Positions 35,791-50,700 of a stretch of 64,000 nt of DNA are shown here, piece after piece (position 1 is the first letter of the stretch; every line of letters begins with the position of its first letter). The stretch is taken from positions 75,167,201-75,231,200 of the forward strand of contig OZ038422.1 of the NCBI GenBank assembly GCA_964036155.1. The letters run 5' to 3'. The notes under the pieces are model-generated. The model made no database searches. It saw nothing but the letters and a program-made list of their open reading frames with translations, and was not told where the DNA came from. Source of the DNA: Diploscapter coronatus. Lineage: Eukaryota; Nematoda; Chromadorea; Rhabditida; Rhabditidae. A program made the translations under genes and the position numbers.

Positions 35791-38700
35791 CTATCCACTC
35801 TCCTCAGTCTTCGCCTCTCTCGCAGTGTCAGGCTCGTCGGGAATTCTCGAGGAGTAATATTCGCGATTCTCTTCGAGCTGGTCGAGAATGTTCTGTGCGT
35901 CAGGATAAACCAAATCTGCCCAGGTCTCGTAGATCGGAAGCACGATGTAAGTGATGAAGCCCTGAAGGATTACGTTCATTTTGCAATTCCTAGTTTTCTA
36001 TTACATACCACTTGTGATTTCTCAATGCTCACGTTGTTTCTATCGCACATCGGACTCACTTCCAGGCCTAGTTCCTTCTCTTTGTCACCTAAAAAGCTGA
36101 TATTCATCAATTTTATCCTTGTAATCAATAGTTGCCTTGTCTGAGGTATTCCTGGAATATTCTGTCAGTCCATTGCTGATATAGTTGGATTGGCTTGGTC
36201 GGATTGGACAGATCAGCCAAGTGAATCATCGATTGCAGAACCTGTATCTTCTCGTTGTACTTGTCCAGCACAATCACATTGTTGCCGGCCACTTTCTTTG
36301 CCTCGACCATCGTCTTCAAATCGGCCAGAAGTGACATGTGCCTGGCCATATCTGTCGAGAGCACCTGTAATATTATCTTCTTTATCACTTATCAGATAAT
36401 CATATTCTTGCTTTTGATTAAATAAACAGAAGCAGGTTTGCAGCCTGCAGCGAGTGAATGAATTGAATGAATGACTTCTCAGCAAGGCAATTCTTCCCCT
36501 TCGCTTTTCTCTTCACACACAGTCTATTTGATTGATCACTACTTCCGGTGATGCAGAATAAGTCTCTATAAGGCAAGATATCACATGAACTGATAAAGGA
36601 TTTCAAATATTCTACAATTAAAATTCGTTCTATCCTTCCATTCCTTTCAACGAGATGAAGTAATTTTCAAAAGTTCACCCCCTATCATTTTGCTACGCAA
36701 TTTTGATAGCGCTTTTCATGTGACATTTCCGTTTTGGGGAATCGAAAAAGAAAAGCAAGCAGCGAGGCGCCGACAGAGAGAACTGTCAGAATGAATTAGG
36801 CACTGCGCTGACTGACGGCCGCGACAATATCATCTACAATCCACAATATATACTTCATACCGACGATCAATCGCTAATACAGTAACCCCTGTGAGTTGAA
36901 AAAAGAAACTGACAAGGTCTATGCAGATTTTCCTGAATGTGAGTCGCTGCTTCTTGCTGAGTCCAACCAGGAAGTCGCAATTCGAGTCCTGCAGCAGTTT
37001 GAAGGCCACAGCCAGATGATGCTGTTCGAGCACTGATTCATCGTTGTACATTATGGCCAATTCGTTATCTTAACTCGATAACTTATCACTAATCTATTTA
37101 GCCGATGTTATACTCGAATTGATGAGGTATTGGTTAGTGAATCCGGGATGATCGACGTCGTGAATGGCGCCTGAGAATATGGCTGCGAGAATTTCCAGAT
37201 CACTGAAAACATCGGCAAGGACAGGGGAGGACAGCAGCACGTGCATCGACTGGGCCACATCTGCGCCATGGATCGAGTTGTGGTACGGGTTATTTCTGAT
37301 GAAGGTCACCTTTTATTGGAATTTCGATTGTCTCAACTTACCTATAATGATGTTCGAGATTGAGCAGATAAGTAACCAAAACGGATGAGGGGATTTCGAA
37401 GGCTTTGATCAGTCCCCTCTTTCTCAACAGTGTGTATGTGACTACCGTTAGTGAATGGTTCTTCGATAGCTCGTCTATCTTGAAGATATCGGGACCCCAA
37501 TCGTCTAGCTGAAATTATATTACTTGGACGACGATGTGCTGTGCAATTCTACCCTCTGCATGTAGACAGCGATTTCCTTCTGACAAACAGTTCCATATTC
37601 AGGCAGATGTCCTTCGTGCGATGGAGCCCTCAGTTTGCGAACTCCACTAATTCTGTTCATGGCCGCCGTCTGTGCCTTCTTCAACAAGCTCACGGCCATT
37701 TGTGGGGAAGACGTGGAGGGTCCCTTGAAATTTCATCATTACACCGACTTCCTGAGTTGCTAATTTACTTCTCCAGGCACTTCAATCTCGATCGAGGGTT
37801 CATCGTCGTCCTTGTCCAAATATGTCGAGAGAAGGAATTTCGAGACCTGAGATTTTCAGGTGAATTATAAAATTCGCTTTAATCCTACCGCTGATCCCGA
37901 TTTACTCGACTCGGCAAAATGAGACAATTCCTTGTTGAGCATTTTGCGGAACTAAATTATTGAATTTAGGACAAATTATTAGAGAGAGAATGATATTTGA
38001 CTGGCATCAAAAACGCCCAAAATGCATATGCCTCTCTTTCAGTTAGACGTAGGTAATGAGAAAGCGAAGAAGTAATTAACTCGTGAAATTCAATGAATCT
38101 GACTCTCTTTCAGATGAATTGGAATTACACAACATCGTAAAGAAAAAAAACGGTCGGCAGATAGCACCTGCGGAAAGACTGAAGAAAATGAAAGCAGAGG
38201 GCGTTTTGAGATAATCTTTATCGTCTTTTATCTCTATCAACCCACACAGAATCGGATAATTCAAAGTTTAATGATTTACAAAATAAATCTGGAAATAGAA
38301 TAAAGATAAAGCAGCACTCGGCTGTTGGTGATCTAGTTTAGTTCCTGTTGCGATCCTAGCCTTCAGCCTTTCAAACTTCATACTCATTTAGTCTCGCATC
38401 AGTTCTTCTGTCATTCAGGTCGTTTAGAGGTCAACCCTCTAACTGTTTTTTTTCTCTGAGCTCTCTTCAATTCACTGCTCTATCATTGCTCTGGATAATT
38501 GTCAGAGTGCGCGTGGGAAAGTAAAATAGTTCCTGGTTTGTGGAGCAAATACAATGGAAAAACGGGATTGACAGAGCAATGACGATTTGACAATTGACAA
38601 TTGAGAAATTGACAACGGAGATGCAGCTGATTGAGATGAGAGAAAGAGAGGGAGAGAGATGACCATCTGTGGGCATCCATCCATTCAGTCATTCATTCAC

Positions 38701-41700
38701 TTTAATCTTAATCTCTTTCACTTTCGCGTCTGTCTGTCTGTATCTTTGTCATTTCTATCTTTTCTCTTCTCTTTCATCTCCTTCAGCAGAGGCCGGAAGT
38801 CGTGCGAAGCATCGCTTCTCTCTTTCCATTAACCTCTCAACTTCTCACGCTCTTTCCCGCTGAATCGCATCCGGCAGAGTTGACAATTGAACAGTAAGGC
38901 TGCTGAATGCAGGCAGAGAGGGGAAAACGAGAATGGCTTCGGACGAGGGGGGATTTGAGAAATCGAGTGGATAATCGAAGGACGGACGATGAGGGTCAAA
39001 CGAACAAAGCAACGACGAGACGACACAGGCGAAGGCTTGAGTTTATAGAAGCCATATGGAAGAGGGAAAAGACAATGAAATGTTAGCAGGGTTGACGTCA
39101 GATAAACGATATATTGGAAAGATATGAAAAATATAGAAGGGGAAGAGAGGATGCAAAATGATTCATTCAAAACATAGCTGACTTTGAAATTCATATAAAA
39201 AAAAGCTACGTCACAGGGAAACTTGATGAATTACGATTGAATGAGCACGGGAGCACTGAGTTGTGCAATTTGAATGCATATAAAGTATAGGATGAAAGAA
39301 GACGGTCTTTTGGCTGCAAACAGGACGGAAAGACTGATTCTTGTGATGCTTGCGAAGAACTATAGAGAGGAAGGGAAGATTGAAGATGTGAAGATGGTGA
39401 TTCTGTGGGCTGCGAAACGATAGTGTCAAATCAATCATTTGCAAAGCGCATCACTCTCATTCATTCAGTCAGTCATTCATTTACAGAAACAGAAACACAG
39501 CCAAACTGAACGGAAGCAGCCCTTCCAACTCTCTCGCTACTTCCGTCCAATCTCTCTCTCTACCTTTAACTTTTTCTTTCAGCATTCAAAAATTTCCGCT
39601 AAAATCACTTCCCAGGGCTACTTCATCAAAATGCGCGAAATACACTGCCAATTTCCATGCAAAGGAAGTGTCACCCTGCATCAGTCCAAATCAGTCAAAT
39701 CAGCAGCGCATTTCCACTTCCGCCGTCCTTCGCATTTTCATTAGTCAATTTAATCAAGCTCCCACTCACGCAGATCGACGTGAAAGTTCAACAAAATCAC
39801 TGATTCATTAACTCGATTTGCCTACAAAATACTTCATTTCATAACTGCTGTTTACTCTTCAAGATCTTCGGCTTTAATGCAACTAACAAACAGTTTCTTT
39901 GCGCGCCCACTCACCTGGAAAGTTGAAATATTTTCCAGAGGTCAAATCTTTGCGAAGAAAAAGTGCATTGCGTTCTGCCCTCTGCCCATCCCCCACTTTG
40001 ACTGTAAACATTTGACGTAATTCAGCCTTTGCATACAAAATGCAAAAGAGTTGATGCATTTGATTCAATAACTTCTTCAAAATAAACGACACAAAAACGA
40101 TGCATAATTTTCACACTTCTCGCATTGCAAATTGCGTCATTCGCTTCTCGCGAAGGCTGCCTATTTCGAACGAACAAAGTGAATATATTTCAGTATAACA
40201 AAGGCAATTTCAAGAGAGAGGAAGGAGTTGAGAAGTTTGATGGGGAAATGAAGTGGAAATGCTTAGTTATTTACAGAATCTATGAACTTTCTGAGAGAAC
40301 ATGTGTACTTTTGATGACAGCCAAAATTCTGTAGAAAAAAGATGAAAATACTAACTTTGCTGCTGGCCATTTCGGACACAGAACGATGTGTTTGGATTGT
40401 TTCGAGCTGATCCAAGCACCAGTCCAACTCCTCTATAAATTTAGTGCTTATTTAAAGCTGATCGTCGCGATGCAATTACCCAGTGTCTCATTGGCACAAA
40501 CAACCACATTGTCTGGCAGAGGAGTGCTGTGCAGAGGCGGCCTTTTCACAGATCTATTTGCATGTTCGTCTGTTGTCTAAATTATTTTCATAGTTTTTAG
40601 TTTTTAGTCATTTAATTTCATTTCTGAAATCTCCATTTTCTATTAATTTCCCATTTCCTTATTTATAAGGATTTATGAAGAAGAAGAAGAAGAAGAAGGG
40701 GGTGGATTGCAGCAGAAAACCGAAAATCTCGATGACTCCTTTAAGGGGATTTTCGTTGCTCAAGAAAAGAAGAGGTACGTGTAACATTCCGACTTTCACA
40801 CGGCAAGAATATTCGATTCTGCGAAGAAAAAGGAATAATAAACGAATGTTGATTGGGAAGAAAAGAGGAGGGAGGAAGAATTCAAGGGAAGGGAAAGGAA
40901 ATGATGACGAGCTTTTCGTGCATTTGATGCCTCATTGCGATGATGGGGCTATACGTAGAGAGCGCAAGTAGTTTCTCAAATTTGATGTTAGCGGAGTTTG
41001 GAGTTAACAGGAAGGAATATGTATTCGGGTGTAACTGACTTTTGATGAACGAAAAACCCGACAAAAGTTGATTTTGAACGAAAGAATCAGCATTCTCTGG
41101 ATCCCTAAATGAACATGTTTTCACGAACTTCAAACTGCTTGTGGGTTTTTGCAGGGAAAAAATTATGCGCTGTTTTTTGGCACAGACATAGATCTGTTTC
41201 AAAGGGCTTGTCGTCGATCTAGGGGTAGTTTTTCATCACATTTGGCCTTTGAAGGGTACTTGCTTCTCATTTTTGGGATTCCCTCACTACCACTTTTTTT
41301 TTCTACATGCTGCGCATTTGCGGATAGGCGGAGCTTGCGATCTCTAATCAATTTCTCATTCATTCATTTCACAATGTCCCATTTGTGTATCTGTTGGCAA
41401 CCATTTATGGAGTCATGCAGTCCTCAGCTGGCGTGCTTCACATTTTCGGCCGCAAACGCAATTCCCACTTTCCTTTTGCCTTCTTTGTACAATTCATTAG
41501 TCGCTCTGCTTACAACATAATTCAAAAGGACTCTGCTTATTATTTCATGAGATAAATTGCGTGTTCTTGTAAATTTTCTCTCCTTTCCTGTAGAGGGGAA
41601 CAATGGGGAATGTGTTTCGTCGTTGACGCAGCCAGAAATGGGAAATTGGAAAAGAATTAAATCGATTGGGCTGCATTTTAAAGGAGAGGGAAATGGGCTC

Positions 41701-44700
41701 GCAGCTCGCAGCGACCGGAAGTTGTTATGCAAGGGGACGAGGGGACTTGTTGAAGCAGGAAGGTACAAGAGCCATGGCTAAGGGCGGCAAACGGCAAAGA
41801 ATAGGGGAAGACAAAAAACGACTGAATGCTTTAAGTCGTGCGCGTAGTTTTGGATAAGGAATCGAATCGAATCTCCAGAGATTCAAGCTGCCTTTTAACT
41901 GCCTCTGGCTGCATGGCTGCTGACTTGCTGCTCTGTGATTTCAACTCGCAGAGAACAGAAAACAGAACAATGAGCAGAGCAATTGAAGATTTGAAGAATT
42001 GAAGAATTGAATTGTGAAGAATGAAAAATGGAGATTCCAGACAAACTGAAGTGACGAAGTCAAACCTGGATATTGGTGATGGAAATGAGGTTGGCTCGAA
42101 CATTCCTCAGACTGGCTAGGATTTGGGCGAACGGGGTCACGATCAGATCGTCGCCATGTCTGAAATACCAATTGCATTATACACTTATATAATCGTTGCA
42201 TGAAGATCATTTTATGCCTATGCTGTAAGATGATGATATGCGCATGTGTGTAATCAATCGATATACCGTAAAGCTCCTAAGAATCCAGCATCGCCTAATT
42301 TCCTCCTCCCTAACATGGAAGGGGCCTGTTGCGGAGAGGGAGAGTCATGATTCAGAGGCCCGATCCTACGACTTGCCCCCGGCTCGCTGCCGCACACAAA
42401 CCCACTCCCGAACGAGTCTTCGGATGCGACCGACAGCTTAGCCGCTGTGGGGGCGTCGCGATTGCGCGTCCTGGCCGCCGTTATGGATTCTGAATCCTCC
42501 TGTCTACTGTTTGATGACGTCGATGGGGATTCTGGTGACTGACGATGCAGATACACGACACAATCAATGGCTCCACAAGATGAAGATGGAATTGAATGGA
42601 ATGGAGAAGATGAAAGAAGATGGCTGTGAAATGGAATGTGCACGTTAGAAGAGAGGAGAGAGAGGGCGGAGTCAGAGTGAAAGAAAATGGCAGAGTGGAA
42701 CTGAAATTGAGAGAGGGCAGAGAAGCAGAGATGCAGAGAGGGAAAGGGGAGAAGCTAAATGGACGACGAACCAGAGTCAGAGCTTCAGAGCCACAAAAAG
42801 CTAACAGAAAAAGGGACTCATCCTCGGCCACTTTAATAGGCCCTAACACAATCAATTAAACATCGAAGCAATGAGAAGGAGAAGCGAGCCATGAAATGCC
42901 TCAGAGGGGCAGAGGACGAGGCAGATGCAATGTGAAAGTGAAAAGTTAGAGTTAGTCGAAGTCTGAAGAGTCTGAATTGGAAAGAAGAAGAAGAAGAAGA
43001 AGAAAACGACGACAGAAGAAGGGGATGAAGCTGAGAGGTTGAAGACGCGTGACGACTAATTCGTTTCCGTTTACAAGGACCGCTTCTTAACTGCTTGAGT
43101 GAGAACGAATTCCGAAAGAATGAAGAACGAACCAAAACTGACTGGATTCAGGACTCGAGAGCTCATGAATATAATGAAGGCAGGTGATTATTTTGAGGGC
43201 GTATATTCACTCGCTAGGGGAAACGTGAAGGCTGGAGACTGAAAACAGAAACAGAAACAGAATCTGCCTGGTGTTGTATTCGAAAGAATAATAGTGGGAT
43301 GTATTGAATAGAGACTGGGACAGAGTCACACAGAGACCTAATCAATTTAGGCATGTGAAAACGAAAGAAATGAAGCGGGGAACAAGGAGGATTGACGAGA
43401 ATGTGGCTGCACAATTCAGCGATTGAAATATGATAGAAGGAAGGGGATAAACAGAGGAAGTGGAAGTAGAGGACAGCATGAGGGAGGCAGATGTCAGATG
43501 GCCACAGGGCCGATGGATGTTGTAGTCTGCTGTCTGTGGCTGCCTTTTGTCTGCTGCTCAACGAGACTCAACAAGCCATCCAGTCGATAGGTAAGTGATT
43601 GGATTTGTCAATTCAAGCAGATGCCTTCATTCATTCATTCAGTCAAATGCACACAATTCAACTCTTTCACACTTCCCTCTCTCTCTCTCTCCCCCCTTTT
43701 CCCTTTTGCACTTCAAACTTTACACTTATCATCGTTTATCACGCAATGTCGTCATCACGAATACAATTCATCGCCTTCCCTTCAAAATCTTCAGCTTTCT
43801 CCATGAGGATCAGACAATCCAATTCATTATTGCTCCAAACACAGCCCGACTTGACAAATACTTCAAACATTGATGCATTTGCAATGTTTTCATCTATTCA
43901 TTCATTCACCTTCTTTCAGACTTCTCTGCTAATTATCGGCCCAACTTATTTCCTTTAGTCTTGCAGAACCAAATTCATTTCAAAATTTTGGCCTTCAAAA
44001 TGAGATGACATGAAGTGGAAAGTGGCAGAGCTGAAGGGGAAAAGAAGGAGCTTGAAGCTGAAGGAAAAACTCAAGGAGAATAAAGGAGAGGAGACAAGGA
44101 AACATAAATCGATGGAGAAAGAGCTGGGCACTGAAGTTAGCAAATGGATGGAAGCAATGACTCACAATGGTTTCGAATACTTCGAGTACTTACTTGGGTC
44201 GTTTGGCCGCGAGGAAGGACATGTGTCCCTCTGCGTCTCCGCCCGAGTAGCGTCGTTTGGCGGCAGGTGGAGTGCTGCCTCCACTCAGTGCAACGCGATT
44301 CTCCCCACTAATTCTGCCTCTCTTGACGTTTCTCTTCAGATTCAGATTTTTGCACAGCAATTTGTCGATGCGGCTCGATTCAGAACTGTCTCTGCTCGAT
44401 TGCGGCTTCACATAGAAGAATCGATGATGTTGTGGAGAGGAAGAGGTGGGAGGTGATTTGACGAGCAGTTCCGTAATTGTTGTAGATGTGGTCTGATAGA
44501 ATTATGAATGAGTGAGGAGAATGGGGAGATATAATAGATCCACGAGGGAATTTGAAGGATTGACTTGTGACTTAGAATGGGGAGAGGGAAATGGGCAGAG
44601 GGAAGGGAGGAGGTTAACTGAGATCGAAAGCCACTCTTTCTTGACGGCTTGTGCTTGTGCTTCTGCTGCAGAACAACTGCAGTGCGAGCACTTCTGCAGC

Positions 44701-47700
44701 CTGGCTGAGGTCCTTTCTCTCTCTTCCCTCTCTCTCTCTCTCTAACAACACAGCCAACAGCCGGAGGGAAGAATGAAAAGAGTCAGCCAAACAATGGAAA
44801 GAGAGGGAGAACGAGAGAAAGAAAACGAGGGCGCACCGTGTGACGTCAGGACATAGAGAGAGGGAGTGAAAGAGAATGGAAAAGAGGGGTCAAACACGAA
44901 TACGCAGTGCAGCCTCTTTTCTGTGCTGCTGTGCTGCGCGATGTCTTTCCGCTTTCCGCGTCCGGACACGCGCAAACTGCGCATTGCGTCACACAGACGA
45001 TATAGAGAGATTGACGGACAATTGCAGAAGAGGAGAGGAAGAAAGAGAGCTGCACAATATTGTGGAGACTGCAGATGGAAGATGACGATTAAGTCCTTTG
45101 TTATGAGAATGAGAATGAAGAATGAAGACTGAGATTCTGATGGAAATGGAAAAAGGGCCAAGGGCGAAAAGAGACAAATCGTGAAATTTGAAGAGCAGAA
45201 GGAAGAAAAGAATGAGCAACGATCCGGAAAGGAAATGCGAGTTGATTCTCACTGAAAAATATACACAGAAAGGGGTTGTCTTCTTCAATAATCTTCGCAA
45301 CCTACAACACTCGCCTCGCTGTTCTGTTTACTGTTATTGCCCCTGCCTTCCTTCTTGCTAGTAATTCGACAATTCCACGCTCAGCTGACTCGAAGAACCT
45401 CTAAGCATTGTCGCGGCAATTCTGTCGATCAATTCAATTGAATGCAGACCTGAATTCTTCCGAGACGTCGAATAGTGGGGATTTTGGGGGGAAACTGCCC
45501 GTGCTACCCCGTTTAGACATCGCAAGTAAGTGATAGAATAGATTATAGAAAGGAGGAGGCTTATCGAATGAACGAAAAAGTGACTGCAGGTCTGCGGTTG
45601 CTGATGAAGTGCTGCTGAAGCGATGAAATCAATGAAAAGCATGGCAATCGGGCAGTCAGATGGGTGTTGAAGGAAGGCAAAAGGCAGAAAGCAGAAGAAG
45701 AAGAAGAAGAAGGAGGAGGAAGGAGACGAGGAGACGAACAAAGATACGATGGAAGTGATGAAGTTGCCCGCACGTACCGGAAGTGAATGTCTCTTGCAGA
45801 AGAGAAGCAGAAAACCAGAAACTGATAGAGATAGACTGAATGATACTGATACTGATTCTCATTGAACAGACCGTGCAAAAGTCACTCTCCCTCCCAGCCT
45901 CTCGACAATTTGATAGAATTTAATGAATGAATGAATGAATGAATGATAATCAATTAATGAAAAGACACATACAGTAACCTATGAAAATCATCATGTATTT
46001 GTTAGAATAGAATGACAAGCGTTTGATGGAAGCGACGCAAAGAGGCAGAGAGAGAGAGAGTCACGAGGGCGGTCTTTCCGATAATTCGTACTTTTTGTCA
46101 TTTCACTCACAAAATGGCGAAGCCGCATTCCTGACAGCATTGGAAGAGTCGATTCGTGTACTCGTAGGCCATGGACATGTGAAAATTTGATAGAACATGA
46201 GATTTACATCATTAATGGAGAATAGGGAATAGAGATGGAATGAATGAATAAAGAGTTGGGAAGAGTGGCCGTAAAAGAACAGGTCGAGGGGAAGAAGTGT
46301 AGAAAGACAATCAAACAAATGTAGTGATGGTTACTGATAAGCGTGCAGAAGCACTATTTACTGCTATTAAATTGCACCGGGCTCGCACAATTTCAGATTC
46401 ACGATATCATGCTCATTAACAATTGAAAATAACGCCATAAGTTTGTGCACCCCAGTTGCACGAAATTAAAATGGCACCAAAATATAGTAATATATATGAC
46501 GATAATGGTAAAAGTAATTAAATTGTGAAAAATTCGAATAAAAAATCTCTGCTCCGATTTTCGCCCCTCCCTCCTCCTTTGACATGTCCTGATTTTACTT
46601 GTGACGATTGTTAATGAACATGAGTCAGTGCAGATTGTATATATTTCGCATAGTATACACCTACCTCAAAACACGATCATTCGAGAAAAACCGAGTGCTT
46701 CTAAGACGAGGCCTGAATGAGTAAAAACATAATGACATTCACTATTGGATGTGTGAAGAATAATTGACAAGCATAATGAAATGGCGATGGGATGAATTCA
46801 TTCGATTATTCACTTACATCGAAGCCGGATAAGTGTGCTGCCGAAACATTATTGAATTTGATGGTAAATACTTGGAAAGGGAGCACTAATTATGCTGACT
46901 GAGGGCATACACAACACAGCAAAACACTTCTGGGAGCAGATGGAGCTGGAAAAAATGACCAGACAATTGAAGTCTAAGTAACTCAATTATTAATGGCTTT
47001 TGAAATACCACACTCCAGATAGATTAAGCTGAAGGTTAAGTTTGACAATTTGATGTGTGATAAAATAAAGATGAAGACTGAAGAAGAGTTGGAAGCCTAA
47101 CGACCAAACTTGGAAGTGATGCAATGCAACACGCAAAGTGGAGAGATCGAGTGCGTAGGAATTGATGAAGAGTTGGGATGCAAGGACGAGAATTCATGAA
47201 TTCATAGATGAAAACAGAATAGTGCTGTGAATATGACTGTTACAATGCAGAGATGCAGAGATTATTGATGTTGAGAATAACAACCGACAGAGCAACAGAG
47301 CATGTGACGTTTTGCACTCAAAGCTCGAGATTTCCTGTCAAATCAACATCGAATTCGAATTTGAAATAATCGATATTCCACCTCTCACATTCACATAGTC
47401 AGTGCATTCAACATATTCAGCATATGCAATGCTATGTCTAGGGACCGCAAATGGTTTTGAAAAATTAGTATATCTCGGTAGTTTTCAGCTTCAACAGATC
47501 AACTAGAGTGTAGCTAAGATATTCGTGAAGAGAAATAAGATAAAAATCATTTATGATCGAAAAAGTTTCATCGAAACGAACACTTTTAATTCGCCAAATT
47601 ATCATAAGCACGAGTGAGCACACGACTTTTGTGCTGATTTTTGGTGAAGAGTCGTTTCATTGGATGATTCACCGAATTAGACCATGCCATTTCATGTCTA

Positions 47701-50700
47701 GCCCCTTGAAGCATACTTGTTTCCTATTTTCTGGCTTTCAGATGATCACTTTTTGAAACAACGAAAATGCAAGGGAGCGAAGTTTGCGGTTCCTAGCTAT
47801 GTCAGTGAATAATAATAGGATTATTGAAATTTCGCTTGATATTTGATGCGTGTGTATATGTGAAATCATGATGTTTTCATTCAGATATTCGATTGAATCA
47901 ATGAGGTATTGCAACGAAGATCAACCTGATACTTGCACGAATGATTTAGTTCAGGCAGCGTTTTGTACTTTCGCCTCTGCTCATTCAGTTCATTCCCCTT
48001 GTGCTTGTGTCTTTGCATCTTTCCATCTGCTCATGTGTTCCCTTCCCTCGCCTTTCTTCGTGAATTGACTCGATTGACGTCATCATTTAAGCCATTTGTC
48101 CTGAAGCCAGAGCTCTTTGCCTGATTCCGACCCAGTCCAGATTCGAGATCTCACTCAGCCATTTAGATTATCTCCTTCATCCCTCTAAATCTCCCCATCT
48201 CTGCCCTCCAGCAACTGTTCATTTCTGCCAATTTTTCACCATTTGTTTTGCCTCATTTTTCTAGTTTTTCACCTTCCAGAATCACATTCGAGCAGTGAAA
48301 AGGAGCGGAACAAAGCAGAAAAAATTCAAGGATTTCTTTAATTTCGCTCATATCCAATGCAGGAATGGCAGAATGTGTGAATTGGTGATGAAAGCAGGCA
48401 ACGTCCCTCTCTGACTCTGCGCGTTTCTCTGCATGTTTGCCTTTGTGTGCTTGTCTGTTTGTGGGTCTCGGGCTCTCGATCCAATTATGGGCATTGAAGA
48501 GAAGAAAATGCCTCGTGGCCAAAATAGACAGAGGTAAAGATAGAATGGAAGTGAAGGAGTGTATTAGAAACAGAGCAACTCATAGAACAGCATGAAGCTC
48601 TGTTGGAGTCGCGTCATAATTCTCGATGAAATATCTGCATGAGTTGGGATGGAAATGCGCGGATTCGTCGGGCAATCTGTCTGTCTCGTTTGTTTTGCGC
48701 TGCGACTCGCAAGAAGTGAAGTCCAGCTTCTTTGCGAGAGGAGAACGAGGACGTGAGCAGGGCGATCCATCAGAATCGAGGCAGTGATGCAGCAGCTCGA
48801 AAACAGCATCCAGCCAGCAATTCCCTCTTCCCCTTCCTCTTCCCCCTTCACTTTTACTGCTCCGCTCTTCTTTTTGCCGCTTCTGCTTCTGACTTTGTGC
48901 TTCCAATTTTCGTTTTCCCTTCTCTTTCTCTTTCTTTCTCCCTCTTCAATTCTCGTTTCCCTCTGCCGGCTTTAGCTTCAAGCTTTTTCTAACGGATGGC
49001 TAAATGATTCGATTCCATTCGACTTTCACAAAAAAGACAAAACCAGACAAAACAAAGTGACAATATGTGTGGATTAGAGCTGCAATAGAAGGATGGAAGG
49101 ATGAATGAATGAATGAATGAATGAATGAATGAGCAGTGACAGGTTGAAAGTACAATTCGATGAAGATCGTCTGATCTTCACGAAATAAGACCATTAATTC
49201 GTATGATACTAAAACATCTTCTCATTCCCATTCTCCTTCGAATAAATTGAAGGAAGTAGCCTGTGTCTTTTCTAGGTCTGCCTCCTGTCTCCTCTCCCTA
49301 ATAAGTGCATAAGCAAAGAGAGTACCCCTCCGTGCATGAATATTCTGTGTGAGAGAATGAATAATTTGAGTTTGGCTCACAACAGGAGAAGTATTGAGAA
49401 TATGCTATGTCCGATGTTATCAATGAAGGCAGAAATACAATCCCCTCTAGTTTAGAATTCGCCATTATTCCATTCAAGGATTCAAGAATGTATGCGAAGA
49501 TGGTGACTGGCAGGTCAATTTTATTCAGGAAACAAGCGAGCAAGAAGACAAGCAGATTGACAGCATTTTCCGCCTAATTCCATTGGGTTCCCCGAAAATG
49601 CCCCTTCTTTCCGAGTTTCAGTTTCAGTTTCAGTTTCGATTTGTCGATTTGACCCTCGAGACCTAAAATCCTTCCTTCAGACAACCTCGCTCTCTTTCTC
49701 TGCCTGTTTTGCTTCCTTCTATCTTTGCGCCTAGTTTCTTTTTCACTATTTACGGCTTACGTCATGATGAGCTATGTGCCTTCTGACTCTGACTCTGACT
49801 CGGCCTCTGCGTGCCATACGTCCTCTCTTTCAAACACAAGGCCCCGGTTTTAAGCATTGAAAATGATTAAATAACCAACTCATATGAAAAGCGAAATGGT
49901 GAACGATAATGTGTGAAAGAGCGTACCCGTGATCGTTGGATGCAATGCTGGAAGCTCTGCTGACAGGCCTGGCGTTGGGCTCTCTGGGGTCGTCGCTGGG
50001 TCGATAGAGGAATGACTCTCTGCGTGCATGCCCGATCCCACCGAGGGGCGCCAGATGGCCGTCCGATGGATGATTGCTGAATAGTCGACTAGGAATGACT
50101 GGTTGAGGCAGTGGGCACGAAGTGCCTGCCGCTGCGCTGTCCGCTTGCGCGACATGCGTTGCGTGACCTGCTCTTCGCAATAAATTGTGCAGATGAAGTT
50201 CGCGTCGGAGAGATGCAAGACCGAACCCACTGGAGGACGAAGAGGGTGAGGGACTGACGTTGGGAGAGGCAGCTGCAGAATTGCGACGGGGCATTGATGA
50301 TGTAATGGGGATGGCAGCCACACAGACCGGTTGATGGTCAGCAGCCCGAAATGTCTGCTCTTCCTCCTCAGGCTCGTCCTCTTCTCGCAGCGAATCCTCT
50401 TCAATGAGAATACGTGATGATGTCTCAAGCCCTCTGTCACTGGTCTTCTTTTTGGCGGAGACAGCCTCAGGCCGGTGTTGTCTCTTTTTCTCTGTCCTTT
50501 CCCTTCGCCTGTGTCTGCCTGGCTCCTCCCTCTTCTGCTTCTTCTCAGCTCGTTGCCTTATTTGGTGATTGTTTTTGCCCTCCCTACCAGTTTCTTCATT
50601 CAGTAGTAATCTCCTATCATGTCCTTCCTGATATGTGTCTGTGCCTTCCTGAGGATGGTGATGGTTGTCACCTCTCCTCTGTTCGTTACTTGCACAGCCT

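Noticed and set aside
43214..45878. Many Ser/Phe/Leu-rich minus ORFs in the PDE4 intron region
   Set aside because: They are translations of CT/GA-rich low-complexity DNA, without exon boundaries or domains.
48580..48906. 108-codon minus ORF ending [12 protein letters not shown]
   Set aside because: Lies in low-complexity sequence with a terminal stop, so it cannot be an internal PDE4 exon; no start context.
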